Part shown: in pieces, positions 15,218 to 26,200 of the stretch
Position numbering within the stretch: the stretch's first letter is position 1
Layout of the letters: each line of letters begins with the position of its first letter
Assembly (NCBI GenBank): GCA_014382445.1
Contig: JACNJS010000081.1
Span: forward strand, 1 to 57,412
DNA from: Bacteroidota bacterium
GTDB lineage: Bacteria; Bacteroidota; Bacteroidia; Bacteroidales; F082
Length of the DNA stretch: 57,412 nucleotides
Reading direction: 5' to 3'
Notes under the pieces: model-generated
The model's database searches: none
Told to the model about the DNA's origin: nothing
The model's input: the letters and a program-made list of their open reading frames with translations, nothing else
Program-made: the position numbers and the translations under genes

Positions 15218-16450
15218 TTATTTTTTCTTCTTTTTCCTTTTCTTTTCAAAATCTTCCGATTGCTGAATTAGAGTTTTCCAATCAGAATGCGATTCGTTTG
15301 AGGTTTCAATAGTTTCCAGATAATCGTTTTTAGTAATTTTAACTGTGTGGATTTTTTTATCCAGATATTGTTCAATCTCGTCCAGTACCTCTTTTTCCTC
15401 TTTGCTGCAAAACGATATAGCCTGCCCTTTTTTTGATGCTCTTCCTGTTCTTCCAACCCTGTGAACATAATTTTCAACTTGTTCCGGCAGATCGTAATTA
15501 ACAACAAAATCGACATCAGGTATATCTATACCACGTGAGCTTACATCAGTTGCAATCAGCATGTTGTTTTTGCCGCTTTTAAAATCATTGAGCACATTAG
15601 TTCTCTCATCCTGTTCTTTTCCGCTGTGTATTGTTTGGCTGGTTATACTAACTCTTTCGAGAGCTTTGAGTAATCTTTCAGCACGAACCTTTGTCCTTAC
15701 GAAAACCAAAATCTTACTTTCGGGGTTAAGGTTTACAAATCGCTCCAGAAAGAATCTTTTATCATCCATTTCGATAAAAGCAACAGCGTGTTCAATATTT
15801 TTCGCCACCGGATCTTTAGGTGAGATTTGAATTCTTATGGGGTTGTTTACCAACGAGTAGGCTAATTTCTTTATTTTCTTATCGATGGTTGCCGAAAAAA
15901 ATAATGTTTGATGTTTTTTTGGGATAAACCTATTAATATCATGAATGTCTTTTATGAAACCAAGATCAAGCATATGGTCAGCCTCATCCAGTATCAGAAC
16001 TTTTACTTTGTTCAGAAAAATGTATTTTTGGCTTACCAGGTCGAACATGCGTCCGGGAGTTGCGATGAGAATATCAATTCCTTCGTTAAGTTGTTTTATT
16101 TGCGGATCCTGTTCTACACCACCATAAACGGTTAAGGTTTTTACATTTGTGTACTTTCCTATCGCGTTAAAAACCTCAGTTATCTGGATTGCAAGTTCCC
16201 TGGTTGGAACCATCACCACACACGAAATACCCAATACTTCACCTTCGGTTTTTTGTTGATTAATTAAATGGATTATTGGAATAGCAAAAGCGGCTGTTTT
16301 TCCCGTCCCTGTCTGGGCAATGGCAAGAACATCCTCACCTCTGAGAACAGGAGGAATTGCTTTGTATTGGATATCTGTAGGTCTCTTGAAATCAAGTTCT
16401 TTGAGGCTTTTTTTTATTTCCGGAGCTAACCTGTAATCTTCAAATTTCAT
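15218..16450 (-). CDS. DEAD-box ATP-dependent RNA helicase (RhlE-like)
   Basis: A 410-residue RNA helicase. The Q motif (FKRPTDIQYKAIP, residues 21-33), Walker A AQTGTGKT (45-52), PTREL, GGVEQD, TPGR, DEADHMLD, SAT, the ARGID-type SSRGID segment and HRVGRTGR motifs appear in order. The C-terminal tail is short and lysine-rich (ending KKRKKKKK), a common RNA-binding extension in this phylum. Likely roles are ribosome assembly, mRNA turnover or cold growth; the exact RNA target cannot be inferred. It stands 58 bp before the hydrolase gene on the same strand and may be co-transcribed with it. Confidence 0.95.
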   Translation of the reverse strand: MKFEDYRLAPEIKKSLKELDFKRPTDIQYKAIPPVLRGEDVLAIAQTGTGKTAAFAIPIIHLINQQKTEGEVLGISCVVMVPTRELAIQITEVFNAIGKYTNVKTLTVYGGVEQDPQIKQLNEGIDILIATPGRMFDLVSQKYIFLNKVKVLILDEADHMLDLGFIKDIHDINRFIPKKHQTLFFSATIDKKIKKLAYSLVNNPIRIQISPKDPVAKNIEHAVAFIEMDDKRFFLERFVNLNPESKILVFVRTKVRAERLLKALERVSITSQTIHSGKEQDERTNVLNDFKSGKNNMLIATDVSSRGIDIPDVDFVVNYDLPEQVENYVHRVGRTGRASKKGQAISFCSKEEKEVLDEIEQYLDKKIHTVKITKNDYLETIETSNESHSDWKTLIQQSEDFEKKRKKKKK

Positions 16451-16508
16451 TTAGAGAGGGGGAGTTATAAGTTCAACAATTTAAGTATTTAATCACTCAA
16501 TCATTGCC

Positions 16509-17447
16509 TCATTGAATATTCTCAACAAAATCAGTCATTTCATTAAAAACATTTTCTCTTACTTCTTTTTTGCTGAGCACCAAATCGTGCAAACCGTTTT
16601 CTATTTCTACATTTTTAACATACTTCCCTAATCCTTTCGAATACCTTTTAATATCATCTACATCCAACACAGAATCCGATGTGTGCATCAATGTATTGTA
16701 TTTTCCTGGAGGACTACTTTTTGACGAATACATTACCAGAACGGGACAATTGATTTCTAAACCCGACTGAAGATTTTTCTGTGCCCAGTATATGGCGGCT
16801 ATCCATCCAAGATTAATTTTAAATCCAAGCAGAGGTTTGTAATCAAGGTTAAAATCCCACTCACCATGGTAACTATCATGAATACTTTTAACATATCCTT
16901 CTTTTAATCCTTCGGGAGATGGAAGGTTGGGAAACCTAAGCCCAATTGAGCCTACAAGCGGCATAACCGTTTTTTTAAACCACGCAGGTTTATTAAAATC
17001 AAAAAACGGGCTATTTAGTATTAAGGCATTTACACGGTTGTCATCTCGGTGATTATGAGCGTACAATGATGATATGAGACCGCCGGTAGAATGTCCCAGT
17101 AATATGAGAAAGTTATTTGCATCTTCTTTTCTAATAATATCAATTGCAAGGTCAATTTCTTCCATATATTCCAACATCGATCTTGACATATTTGGTTTTT
17201 GATGTGGAAGCAGCGATCGTCCATGCTTTCGAAGGTCGAGTGCATAAAAATTAATGTTCAGATTGTTAGCCCAGTCGGCAAGATTGTTTTGGAAGAAATA
17301 ATCTACAAAACCGTGTATGTAAAGAATTGCTTTATCAGATTGAGATTTTGCTTTTCGAACAATTAAAGTGGCTTCAACTTCACCTTCCCAATCATCTTTT
17401 AATTTCAGTTTCTGAGTGCTAAACTCATGTTTTTTATCCCAGCTCAT
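16509..17447 (-). CDS. Alpha/beta hydrolase, lysophospholipase/monoacylglycerol lipase-like
   Basis: A 312-residue serine hydrolase. The oxyanion HGF motif (45-47), the nucleophile elbow GHSTGG (S120) and the late histidine in ENGLHDLVLS (H287) form the expected catalytic set, with an Asp near residue 257. DLRKHGRS (71-78) resembles the DxRGHGxS motif of lysophospholipases of the PldB/MGL group, which hydrolyse monoacyl lipids. There is no signal peptide, so it acts in the cytoplasm or at the inner face of the membrane. Substrate remains a guess. Confidence 0.88.
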   Translation of the reverse strand: MSWDKKHEFSTQKLKLKDDWEGEVEATLIVRKAKSQSDKAILYIHGFVDYFFQNNLADWANNLNINFYALDLRKHGRSLLPHQKPNMSRSMLEYMEEIDLAIDIIRKEDANNFLILLGHSTGGLISSLYAHNHRDDNRVNALILNSPFFDFNKPAWFKKTVMPLVGSIGLRFPNLPSPEGLKEGYVKSIHDSYHGEWDFNLDYKPLLGFKINLGWIAAIYWAQKNLQSGLEINCPVLVMYSSKSSPPGKYNTLMHTSDSVLDVDDIKRYSKGLGKYVKNVEIENGLHDLVLSKKEVRENVFNEMTDFVENIQ

Positions 17448-17468
17448 AATATTGTGTTTTGATTTTTA

Positions 17469-17498
17469 CAAATGTACGTAAATTTGTGCTGGTTTAAA
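17469..17498 (-). promoter_or_regulatory. Promoter of the alpha/beta hydrolase gene
   Basis: On the minus strand TACATTTG (17476-17469) matches the -7 pattern TAnnTTTG, with TTTA (17498-17495) 18 bp upstream as a -33 element. Transcription would begin near 17462, about 15 bp before the ATG at 17447. Confidence 0.5.
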
Positions 17499-17511
17499 TA
17501 AACTTTAAAGG

Positions 17512-18168
17512 TTAAAAATTATGATAATTTGAGTATGCCGACATTGCTTCAAGTTCTTTCTTTACTCGTTTACTCCAATAATACTGTTCTACTCTGTTAA
17601 TACTATGTTCGGTATCCTTATCATACTTATCCTGATAATTCGAATATTGTTTTTCAAGTTTTGATTGTAACCTTTCAATATTGTGGCTGTTAAATCGACC
17701 TGAATTGCGTAACTCAAGCAACTCTTTGTATAATTTCCTTCCAAATAATTCGCAAATGTCGAAATGAAGTTGCTCATGCTCCAGCACATCTGTAATAGCA
17801 TCATCACGAATAATATTAGAATTCCACCATGATTCGTTACAATAAAACCGAACATAAATATGACCGCAAATTTTACCGTCATCATCAGTAATGTGGTAAC
17901 CAAACGCGCTTACAGTAGTGGCCACAGCAGATCCAGGATTTTCTTTTCTGGCAGCCTTAAAATCGGATTGCTTTAATTTAAAATCGCTTTGCCATTCAAT
18001 CACAGAACCATCCGGGTTTTTATGACAAACAGAATTTGCAAAGCAGATTTTTTGTGTAACATGACAGCTTGCTGATTTCTTGTTTCCTTCAAATCTGAAT
18101 GCGCCTAATACAAGCACAAAACCAATGGACAGCAATAACAAAATTAATGATCGTGTTAACTTGTGCAT
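17512..18168 (-). CDS. Secreted DUF922-like zinc metalloprotease
   Basis: A 218-residue protein with an N-terminal signal/anchor segment (residues ~6-24, LILLLLSIGFVLVLGAF). It carries HEQLH within LEHEQLHFDICE, a HExxH zinc site, and a preceding DYHITD/GHIYVRFYC beta region, which fits the DUF922 family of putative metallopeptidases. The C-terminal third is charged and helical with HSINRVEQYYW. It would act in the periplasm or at the outer membrane. The target is unknown. It lies 53 bp downstream of the Tricorn-like gene on the same strand, so the two may form a proteolytic pair. Confidence 0.72.
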   Translation of the reverse strand: MHKLTRSLILLLLSIGFVLVLGAFRFEGNKKSASCHVTQKICFANSVCHKNPDGSVIEWQSDFKLKQSDFKAARKENPGSAVATTVSAFGYHITDDDGKICGHIYVRFYCNESWWNSNIIRDDAITDVLEHEQLHFDICELFGRKLYKELLELRNSGRFNSHNIERLQSKLEKQYSNYQDKYDKDTEHSINRVEQYYWSKRVKKELEAMSAYSNYHNF

Positions 18169-18221
18169 GAATAATCACTTTTATGATTCACTTTTTAAAC
18201 GGAATACTTCGTATTAACTAA

Positions 18222-21200
18222 TTATTTACTTTTATCCGGATAATCAGGAATCTCAGGCAGAGGTTTGTAATCTTTTAATTGCTCAAGGATTACTTCGATA
18301 GCTTTATTTAATTGTTCATCTTCACCTGCGTATTCTTTGGCAGGATCGTTATCAATAACAATATCAGGATCAACACCATAACCTTCGATAACCCACTCAC
18401 CATTTTCATCAAACGGTGCAAATTCAGGACGACGTAAATCACCACCATCAATAAATGGCATAGAACCACGAATACCTACAACTCCCCCCCATGAACGAGT
18501 TCCTATCAAGGTACCCATTTCCAGTTTTTTAAATTGATAAGGGAAAAGATCTCCATCGGATGCGGAATAACTATCTAACAATAACACCTTTGGGCCACGC
18601 ATCATTTCACGTGGTTTTGTGTTAACACTATTATTTCTTGACATCCCGTAAAGAGCAAGTTCGCGGTTCAGCCGTTCAATTATCATGGGTGATACATTTC
18701 CACCACCATTTCCACGGTCGTCAATAATTAACGCACTTTTGTTTAACTGTGGGTAGAAATGTTTAACAAATTCGTTTAACCCGCCTGCTCCCATATCAGG
18801 AATATGTATATAGCCAACCTTACCATCTGTAGCTTTATTAACTTTTTCGGTATTACCCATAACCCATGTGTAATAATATAAACCCGATTCGTCATCTGTT
18901 GGCATGACAATAACATCGCGTGCACCTTCAGTATCTGGTTTTGAGTTTACGGTTAACAACACCTGTTGTCCGGCAGTTCCAATAAGCATGCTGTATATGT
19001 CATCAACATCCTTTACCGAAGTGCCATTTACAGCAATAATATAATCGCCTTCGCTAACGTCAACACCAACTTCAGTTAATGGTGATCTGGCTCCCTTAGT
19101 CCAGTTTTCACCCATCAGGATATCATTAATTGCAAAATAACCTGATTTATCTTTACTGATTTTCGCGCCAAGCAAACCTGTTTTTATTCTGGCAGGTTCC
19201 GGCTTATCGCCTCCAAGTACATATGCATGGCCTACGCTTAGCTCTCCAACCATTTCGCCGATCACATAATTAAGATCGTTGCGATTGTTTACATACGGGA
19301 GGAGCACTTCATATTTCTTCTGAATTGACGGCCAGTCGACACCGTGCATGTTGGGAGCATAAAAAAAGTCGCGCATCTGCCGCCACGATTCATTGTAAAT
19401 TTGTGTCCATTCTTCCTTCATGTTAACCATAGCTTTCATGTTGGTTAAGTCGATGAAGTCATCGGGTTTAATTTTACTATTTGGCAGATCAATTATAGCA
19501 TATTTGCCATCTATGTTTACAAACATTTTTTTATGGTTTGCCGATACGATGTAGGATATGATTGTACTTAGCTCGGTTTCTTTTTGTTTTTTCAGATCAA
19601 ACATTTTCAGCTGGGTTTCACGTTCTCCAGACGAGTTCATAATGTAGTATATGTTGTTGTCAACAGCAGTGATATTCCAATAATTAGCCGCCTTAACAGG
19701 AAGTTCAATTATTCGGTTAATAATGCCGTCAAAATCTATCTTAACAGATAATTCATCATCTTTAACAGAGTCTTTATTCTTATTATCATTTTTATCTTTA
19801 TTATCAGTAACTACTGCTTTAGCTACCTCAACCTCATCATTTTCAGGTTCGAACGGAGATGGAGTGCTTTTTAGAAGTGTAACAAAGTATATCTTGCTCA
19901 TATCGCGGTAAGCATGATTCCATTCTGTACGGCTGTAAATCGGATTAAAATCGCGGGCAGAAGTAAAGAAAAGGAATTTTCCATTTGAATCAAAAGCAGG
20001 TTGTCCTGAATTATACCAATTATCGGTAACAGGTTTTGATTCGCCGGATTTAGTATCAAAGATAAATATCCGGTTAACCGTAAACGATTGATGCAAAGTG
20101 TATGCTATCCATCTGCTGTCGGGCGACCATGTGTAATCGCGAATTTCCCACGCTTTTGATTCATCAACCTTTATGATTTTTTTTGTGTCGATGTTGATAT
20201 AAACTAGTCGTCCCATTTTATCCGACCAAAGGAGATTTTTACCATCGGGCGACCAGATTGGGTTATATTTATAAGTGTCGGAATTTAATGTGAGTTGGAT
20301 AGCTTCTTCCAATCCGTTTTGATTTTGGATGTAAATCTCATCTTCACCAGTCCTGTCGCTGATAAACGAAATATATTTACCTTTTGGCGACCATTCAACA
20401 TTGCGATCATGTACGCCTGAAGAATGGGTAAGGTTGCGTGTAATACCCGACTTAACAGGAACAGTGTATACATCTCCACGTGCGCCAAAAACGATGCGTT
20501 TACCATCAGGAGAAACTGCCCATGAGTTTATAAACTTTGAAGCATCTTTAAGTTCATCTCTTCCGGTGGTAAAATCGTTATTGATATTTACTGTGATTTT
20601 GGTGATATTTTTGTCAGCAAAATTGTAGTTGTAGTTCCATCCTCCATTTTCAAATATAATTGATTCATTTCCCAGTGATGGGAATTTAATATCGAAGTCG
20701 TTATAGTTAGTTATTTTGGTAGTTGTTTGGGTGATGAGGTCGTATTCGAACAGATTCATTGTTCTGTCGCGGTCGCTTAGAAAGTATACCTTATCTCCGT
20801 GCCACATTGGAAAGATATTCTGGTTGTCATTGTTTGTGATATTTATAGTTTCCTTTGTTTCGAAGTCATACACCCACACATCATCAGCCATACCACCTTT
20901 GTAGTATTTCCATGTTCTGAACTCACGGAAAACACGGTTGTAGGCAATTTTTTTCCCATCATCTGAAAATGAGCACCATCCTCCGGTTGGCAATGGAAGT
21001 TCTTCAGAAAGTCCACCATTTTTATTTACCTGGAAAAGTTGACCTTTAAAAGAGTTGAACGTTTGCTTGCGTGAGCGATACACAATTTCATTATTGTTTC
21101 GCCATGCCATCACAATATTGTTTGGGCCCATCCTGTCGGATATGTCGTCTCGGCCAAGGGTTGCAGTATAAGTTAACCTCTTTGGAATACCTCCTTTTGA

Positions 21201-21476
21201 TGGTATTATAAATACTTCGGTATTTCCATCATATTGTCCGGTAAAAGCAATGTTTTTTCCGTCGGGTGAGAAATGAGCAAACATCTCGTATCCGTTAACA
21301 TCGCTGGTAAGTTTACGGGCTGTACCCCCTGATAATGGTACCTGATATAAATCGCCGGCATATGTGAAAACAACCTTTTGTCCGTGAACCGCAGGGAACC
21401 TTAGTAATCTGGTGTCTTCCTGGGAAACCATGTTTATGCTGATTAACAGCACTAATGCAAATAATAATTTTTTCAT
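18222..21476 (-). CDS. Tricorn-like serine protease (S41), secreted
   Basis: A 1084-residue exported protease. A signal peptide (MKKLLFALVLLISINMVSQ) is followed by beta-propeller repeats with PDGK and WSPDG/TWSPDS blades (residues ~20-560), a linker rich in Asp and Lys (~575-605), a C1 helical domain, a PDZ domain (~790-870) and the S41 catalytic domain. Catalytic candidates match archaeal Tricorn: His in SVGHAYV, S973-D974 in SASDGDLFPY and E1031 in IEGYGVDPD. Archaeal Tricorn is cytosolic; Bacteroidetes homologues carry a signal peptide and probably act in the periplasm on short peptides. Confidence 0.93.
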   Translation of the reverse strand: MKKLLFALVLLISINMVSQEDTRLLRFPAVHGQKVVFTYAGDLYQVPLSGGTARKLTSDVNGYEMFAHFSPDGKNIAFTGQYDGNTEVFIIPSKGGIPKRLTYTATLGRDDISDRMGPNNIVMAWRNNNEIVYRSRKQTFNSFKGQLFQVNKNGGLSEELPLPTGGWCSFSDDGKKIAYNRVFREFRTWKYYKGGMADDVWVYDFETKETINITNNDNQNIFPMWHGDKVYFLSDRDRTMNLFEYDLITQTTTKITNYNDFDIKFPSLGNESIIFENGGWNYNYNFADKNITKITVNINNDFTTGRDELKDASKFINSWAVSPDGKRIVFGARGDVYTVPVKSGITRNLTHSSGVHDRNVEWSPKGKYISFISDRTGEDEIYIQNQNGLEEAIQLTLNSDTYKYNPIWSPDGKNLLWSDKMGRLVYINIDTKKIIKVDESKAWEIRDYTWSPDSRWIAYTLHQSFTVNRIFIFDTKSGESKPVTDNWYNSGQPAFDSNGKFLFFTSARDFNPIYSRTEWNHAYRDMSKIYFVTLLKSTPSPFEPENDEVEVAKAVVTDNKDKNDNKNKDSVKDDELSVKIDFDGIINRIIELPVKAANYWNITAVDNNIYYIMNSSGERETQLKMFDLKKQKETELSTIISYIVSANHKKMFVNIDGKYAIIDLPNSKIKPDDFIDLTNMKAMVNMKEEWTQIYNESWRQMRDFFYAPNMHGVDWPSIQKKYEVLLPYVNNRNDLNYVIGEMVGELSVGHAYVLGGDKPEPARIKTGLLGAKISKDKSGYFAINDILMGENWTKGARSPLTEVGVDVSEGDYIIAVNGTSVKDVDDIYSMLIGTAGQQVLLTVNSKPDTEGARDVIVMPTDDESGLYYYTWVMGNTEKVNKATDGKVGYIHIPDMGAGGLNEFVKHFYPQLNKSALIIDDRGNGGGNVSPMIIERLNRELALYGMSRNNSVNTKPREMMRGPKVLLLDSYSASDGDLFPYQFKKLEMGTLIGTRSWGGVVGIRGSMPFIDGGDLRRPEFAPFDENGEWVIEGYGVDPDIVIDNDPAKEYAGEDEQLNKAIEVILEQLKDYKPLPEIPDYPDKSK

Positions 21477-21658
21477 AAGAATTGTATAATTTATTTTAAA
21501 AGAGTGTTTTCCGCTAATATTGTGCCATTTTATATTTTGTTGTTGAACAGTTATAATAGAGTTTGCAATGTTGGTAATTATATTGTAATTTGTTCAGTAT
21601 TAAACAGGTGATGTGCGATATCGGACAGTCTATTTTATTTACTATTATGTACAAGTTT

Positions 21659-22972
21659 CTATTTATTGAAAAAAGCATTAACTCCATAGAAGGGTACTGA
21701 TGTAATATTTTTCGTTTCTGATAATCCGGATTGTGAAATCTTTAATCCCATTCTAGAATCAAATTGATCCATAAACATAATCATGCTTTTCATTCTACCG
21801 GCATTACCTGATTTTACTTCAATTGGAATTATTTCACCGCTATACTCCATTAAATAGTCAATTTCCGCGTTGCTATTTTTGGCTTCTCTGGTCCAATAGT
21901 ATAAGACGGGTTTTTTATAAAAATCTTGCGAAACCAATAACTCCTGTCCTGTAAATTGCTCAGCTATTGCACCTTTAAAAATTGAAGCAAGATCTGCTCT
22001 TATTAAGCTTTCTCCTTGGATTCCACTAATATTATGCAAAAGACCAACATCAAGGAAAAGAATTTTAAAATAATTGCTTTTAACGTTAGCTTCCATAGGT
22101 ATTCCGGCACCATTAGATCGTTTTATTCGGGTAATAATACCAGCAGTTTCAAGCAATTCTAAAGCCTCTTTTAATTCTCTGGATTTTAGGTGCTTATCTA
22201 CTTTTGAATAAACAAACTTTTGACCAATCATTGACGCGGAAGCATAAAATACATTTTGTAAATACTGAAATTTGGACTTACTTGAATATTTCCCAAAATC
22301 ATCAGTATATGTATCAATGATTGAACGTTGAATTTTTTGACATTTAATAATATTCCTGGAACCAATATATTCATTCACCACAGCCGGCATACCTCCAATT
22401 ACAAAATATTTCCTGACAAGTTCAATCAATTTTATGTGTAAAGATTCCGGGATTTTTGAAAGATTTTCGAATTTTGATATGTATTCGTTTAAGGCTTTTT
22501 CACCAAAAGCGACTATAAATTCACTAAAACTAAGCGGATGCATATATAAATATTGTATGCGACCAACTGGCATTTTAAAACCCTTTGTTTTTAATGCAAA
22601 TTCCAGTAGAGAACCGGCTCCAATTATGTGCTGTTCTGGCATTTCTTCATAAAAATATCGCAACGCAATTATTGATTGTGCGCATTCCTGAATCTCATCC
22701 AGGAAAATAAGTGTTTTTCCTTTTACGACAGACTTTCCGGTAAATAAACTTATTTTCTCTATAATTTCTATTGGATTAAGTGATGTGAAAATATCTTTAT
22801 ATTCAGGATTTCGTTCAAAATTTAGAGTTATATAGTTCGAAAATTCAGTTTTACCAAACTCTTCTACAATGTAAGATTTTCCAACTTGTCGTGCACCTCT
22901 TATCAATAAAGGTTTCCGGTTGATTTCTTCTTTCCATTCTCTTAAAACCCTATAAATGATTCTATTGATCAT
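21659..22972 (-). CDS. AAA_14 / DUF4143 ATPase
   Basis: A 437-residue P-loop ATPase. Walker A is GARQVGKS (26-33) and Walker B LIFLDEIQ (88-95); the sensor region GAGSLLEFAL follows, and the second half is the DUF4143 domain, with the final IDYLMEYSGEIIPIEVKSG, which resembles a PD-(D/E)xK nuclease core (D-x-E-V-K). The family is very common in Bacteroidetes and archaea, often in many copies, and its function is not known. It reads away from an array of four phased palindromes (23021-23135) that may control it. No partner gene is obvious; it stands alone between two unrelated genes. Confidence 0.9.
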   Translation of the reverse strand: MINRIIYRVLREWKEEINRKPLLIRGARQVGKSYIVEEFGKTEFSNYITLNFERNPEYKDIFTSLNPIEIIEKISLFTGKSVVKGKTLIFLDEIQECAQSIIALRYFYEEMPEQHIIGAGSLLEFALKTKGFKMPVGRIQYLYMHPLSFSEFIVAFGEKALNEYISKFENLSKIPESLHIKLIELVRKYFVIGGMPAVVNEYIGSRNIIKCQKIQRSIIDTYTDDFGKYSSKSKFQYLQNVFYASASMIGQKFVYSKVDKHLKSRELKEALELLETAGIITRIKRSNGAGIPMEANVKSNYFKILFLDVGLLHNISGIQGESLIRADLASIFKGAIAEQFTGQELLVSQDFYKKPVLYYWTREAKNSNAEIDYLMEYSGEIIPIEVKSGNAGRMKSMIMFMDQFDSRMGLKISQSGLSETKNITSVPFYGVNAFFNK

Positions 22973-22998
22973 TATTGTAAAATTTGAGATTTATCAGC

Positions 22999-23006
22999 CA
23001 AAATTA
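22999..23006 (-). promoter_or_regulatory. Candidate -7 element of the DUF4143 ATPase gene
   Basis: TAATTTTG on the minus strand (23006-22999) matches TAnnTTTG and lies 27 bp before the ATG at 22972. The first palindrome of the array (23021-23041) covers the place where the -33 element should be, so a protein bound there would compete with RNA polymerase. Confidence 0.45.
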
Positions 23007-23020
23007 CATTATATTTCTTA

Positions 23021-23135
23021 TATTTGGATAAAATCCAAATATTATTCAAAAACATTTGGACATTATCCAAGGTTAAAATAAGGATAAAATGGACATTATC
23101 CAAGGTTAAAATGATAATATTTAGGATATTATCCA
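23021..23135. promoter_or_regulatory. Array of four 13-bp palindromes phased at 32-33 bp
   Basis: Four palindromes TGGATAAAATCCA, TGGACATTATCCA, TGGACATTATCCA and AGGATATTATCCA have centres at about 23031, 23063, 23096 and 23129. The first extends to a 9-3-9 perfect inverted repeat (23021-23041). Copies two and three share 23 identical bp (23057-23079, 23090-23112). Spacing is close to three turns of B-DNA, so all sites face the same side, as expected for cooperative repressor binding upstream of the ATPase gene. Confidence 0.7.
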
Positions 23136-23204
23136 ATCTAAAAAATACTATCAAGTCAATGTGAGTTACAGATTATCGCCAAATATGCTTTGTCTGAAAA
23201 ATAA

Positions 23205-26200
23205 TTACCTCACATCTACAATCCTAATAATATCCCCAATGTAAACTATTTTACTCTCGATTGTTTTATAGCCAAGTGCTGAAAATGCTTCACTATATTT
23301 TCTCAACTGGTGGTAATCCTCATCTTTTTCTTCTCCTGTTTTATAATCAATAATGGTAAATAACTGCTTATTAATAACTACTCTGTCGGGTCGTACAATC
23401 TCGCCATTGTTAAGCAAAAGTTCGGTTTCATTTTTTATTATAAGCTCCTTTTCATAATACTTTTTTAAGTCGGGATGGGTAACCACATCGGTAATTGTGG
23501 TTTCAATTATTTTAATGTCGTTAATGTTAAATAATCCAAAGGAAATTAATGTGTTTATTGTACTTGTAATATCGTCGGCAGTTTTAATTTCCGCTAAGAT
23601 CTTATGAATTAGTTTCCCGTACGACTTGGATGATATTCCTGTAAATACTTCCTGACTAATATCTTCTGATAATGCTACAGAAATCAAATCCTGCCATTTT
23701 GACGAAATAAACGTGTTAAGTTTTATTATTTCATGAGGGCTTTTCTTATCGTCAAATTCTTCAAAGCTGAGTTCCCCAAAATTATACGCCAATTTGTTAT
23801 CCTGCCACAAGCCTTTAGCAACTAGATAATTCATCATATAATCTGAAAATTTGTCCTTTGGATTCCTACTTTTAATCTGACCAATGGCAAACAATGCTTT
23901 TATAGGACGGGTAAAGGCAACATAAATGAGGTTCAAAAAATCGAGCTCTGTTTTAGCCACTTCTTCATCATAAATATGGCCTTTGTTTATGTGCTGAATA
24001 TTTTTTGTAAGTGGGAAAAGACCAACTTTTAAATCTTCAAAACCAGTATGCTGAAGATCTTCCCAATATTCATTTTTGGTATTAGGGTTTTTAATATTTG
24101 CTGCATCAACAATAACAGCAGGGAAATCGAGCCCTTTTGCTTTATGTATTGTCATTATCCTGATGGCATTAATATCTTCAGGCATGCTGATAAAGAGTTT
24201 TTCCTTCTTATCTTCCCACCTGGAAATAAACTTGTCTAAAGGAAGATTTGTTTCCAGAATAAAATCTAACAAGAATTGGATGAATACATCGGCAGTATTT
24301 TGTTTTATAATATTTTTAAAAACAAATTCGGCAATTTCATATGTTGATAGTGCATGTAGTTCATTTGGTTTAGCTACTATTTTAAAGTGGTCGAATATCT
24401 TATTTATGCCTGGTTTACTATTATTCCGGATTGATCTGAACTCATCATCAAATGATCCGGCATCAGGTGAAATAACTATATGGTTCTCCACAAACTCAGC
24501 TATTGCCAGCTCGTCGTTGGGATAGTTTAACAGTTTGAAAAAAGCAATAATTAACCTCACTTTGGGTGAATTTGTCAGAAGCAGTGATTCGGAAGAGACA
24601 ACATTATATCTTTTTTCAAGAAGAAATCCGGCAATACTTATGGCACTTTTTTTTGTTCTGCACAGTATACAAATATCTTTCTCTTTAAAGCCGATGTTTC
24701 TTAATTTCACAACAAAATCATTGATGTTGCTTAGTTTTTCCTGTTCGTAAATTTCTGCATCATCCTCAGCAACAAAGTTTAATGAAACCAAACCGCCTGC
24801 TTTACTTTTTTCGGGTATGTTTTGTTTGAGTTCCTGATATATCAGTTTGGTTCTTTCAGAAAGAGGCTCAACTACAGTTTTAAAGAAATCGTTATTGAAT
24901 TTGATGATTTCAGAATATGATCTCCAGTTAGTTGAAAGGATAACCTCCTCGTATTCTCTGTGCAATAGGTTTTGTCGGGTTAACGACAATTGCGATCCAT
25001 CATTATCATATAAATCAGGCAGATTTGAAAACAGCTCTACTTCACCATTCCTGAAACGATAAATTGCCTGTTTAGCATCACCAACAAGCATGTTGAAATT
25101 GCCGTATGAAAGCGATTCTTCGATAAGCGGCAGTAAATTATGCCACTGAAGTACCGAAGTGTCCTGAAATTCGTCAATTAAAAAGTAACGATACTTTCTG
25201 CCAAGCCGTTCATAAATAAATGGCACGGGTTGTCCTGCAATTTCATTACTTATCTTTTTGTTGAATTCCGAGATATGAACCTTGCCGGTTTGTTCAGTAA
25301 ACTCAGCAAATAAGTTTCTAATTTCATGAACTAATGCAAGTGAATATATTTTACTGTAAATCAGGCGGTGGAAAAAGTAACTACCAATCAACTTTAATAC
25401 CTTTTGATAATAATCACTAAGATTGGGTTTAATGGCTGAAATGGATTGTTGTATTGCTGGTGTAGTTTTTGAGCTGAACCACTTTTCTTCCTCAATTGTT
25501 TCTTGAACTCGCTTTCCAGGAAAGAGTTTTTCGTCAGGTACATTAAACTTTTGTAATTTAACAAAATATCCCAAAATTCCATTATTTCCCTGGTAGAAGT
25601 CTTTTATTTCCAGGTTGTTGGCTTCACACAGTTCAATTGCACTGCCGGCAAATTTAATTATTTGTGATTTTTCAATTTCAATTTTATTTCTCAGCCTGAT
25701 AATTATATCACCTAATTCCCCAATATTAAGGTTGTTAAGTTTGCTAATATGCTGAAAACCATCTTCACTCATGTGGTGTTTAATGAATGCTATCAGTTTA
25801 AATGTGGGATCGTAGCCTTTTTCTTCATCAGCCTGTGCAAGCACAAAATTGATTATCACTTTTGTGAGTTCCTTGTTGTTTCCTATTTTATCATACAGAA
25901 GTTGAATTATGTCAGGTATAATATCTTCATCATCAATTACTACTTCAAAATTTTGAGGTAGCTGAACATCGGTTGCAAATGTGCGTATAACGCGGTGGAT
26001 GAAAGAATCGATGGTACTTATGGCAAACTCATCATAATTGTGAAGTATAAGAGATAGTAATTTTTGCGCACGATTTCTGAGTGTAACCATGTCCACGTTA
26101 ATCGCACTTATCAGGTTGGATAATTTTTGATCGGGTTCTTTACTAGCGTCAGACAAGTTTTTCAAAGTCTCAATAACACGACTTTTCATTTCGTTTGCTG

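Noticed and set aside
23021-23135. Possible small CRISPR array (repeats at 33-bp steps)
   Set aside because: Only four units, the repeat core is a palindrome of 13 bp, the sequences between copies are themselves partly identical, and no cas gene is present. An operator array fits better.
22972-23154. 60-codon open frame on the minus strand in front of the DUF4143 gene
   Set aside because: It is the translated palindrome array (repeating LTLDNV), not a gene.
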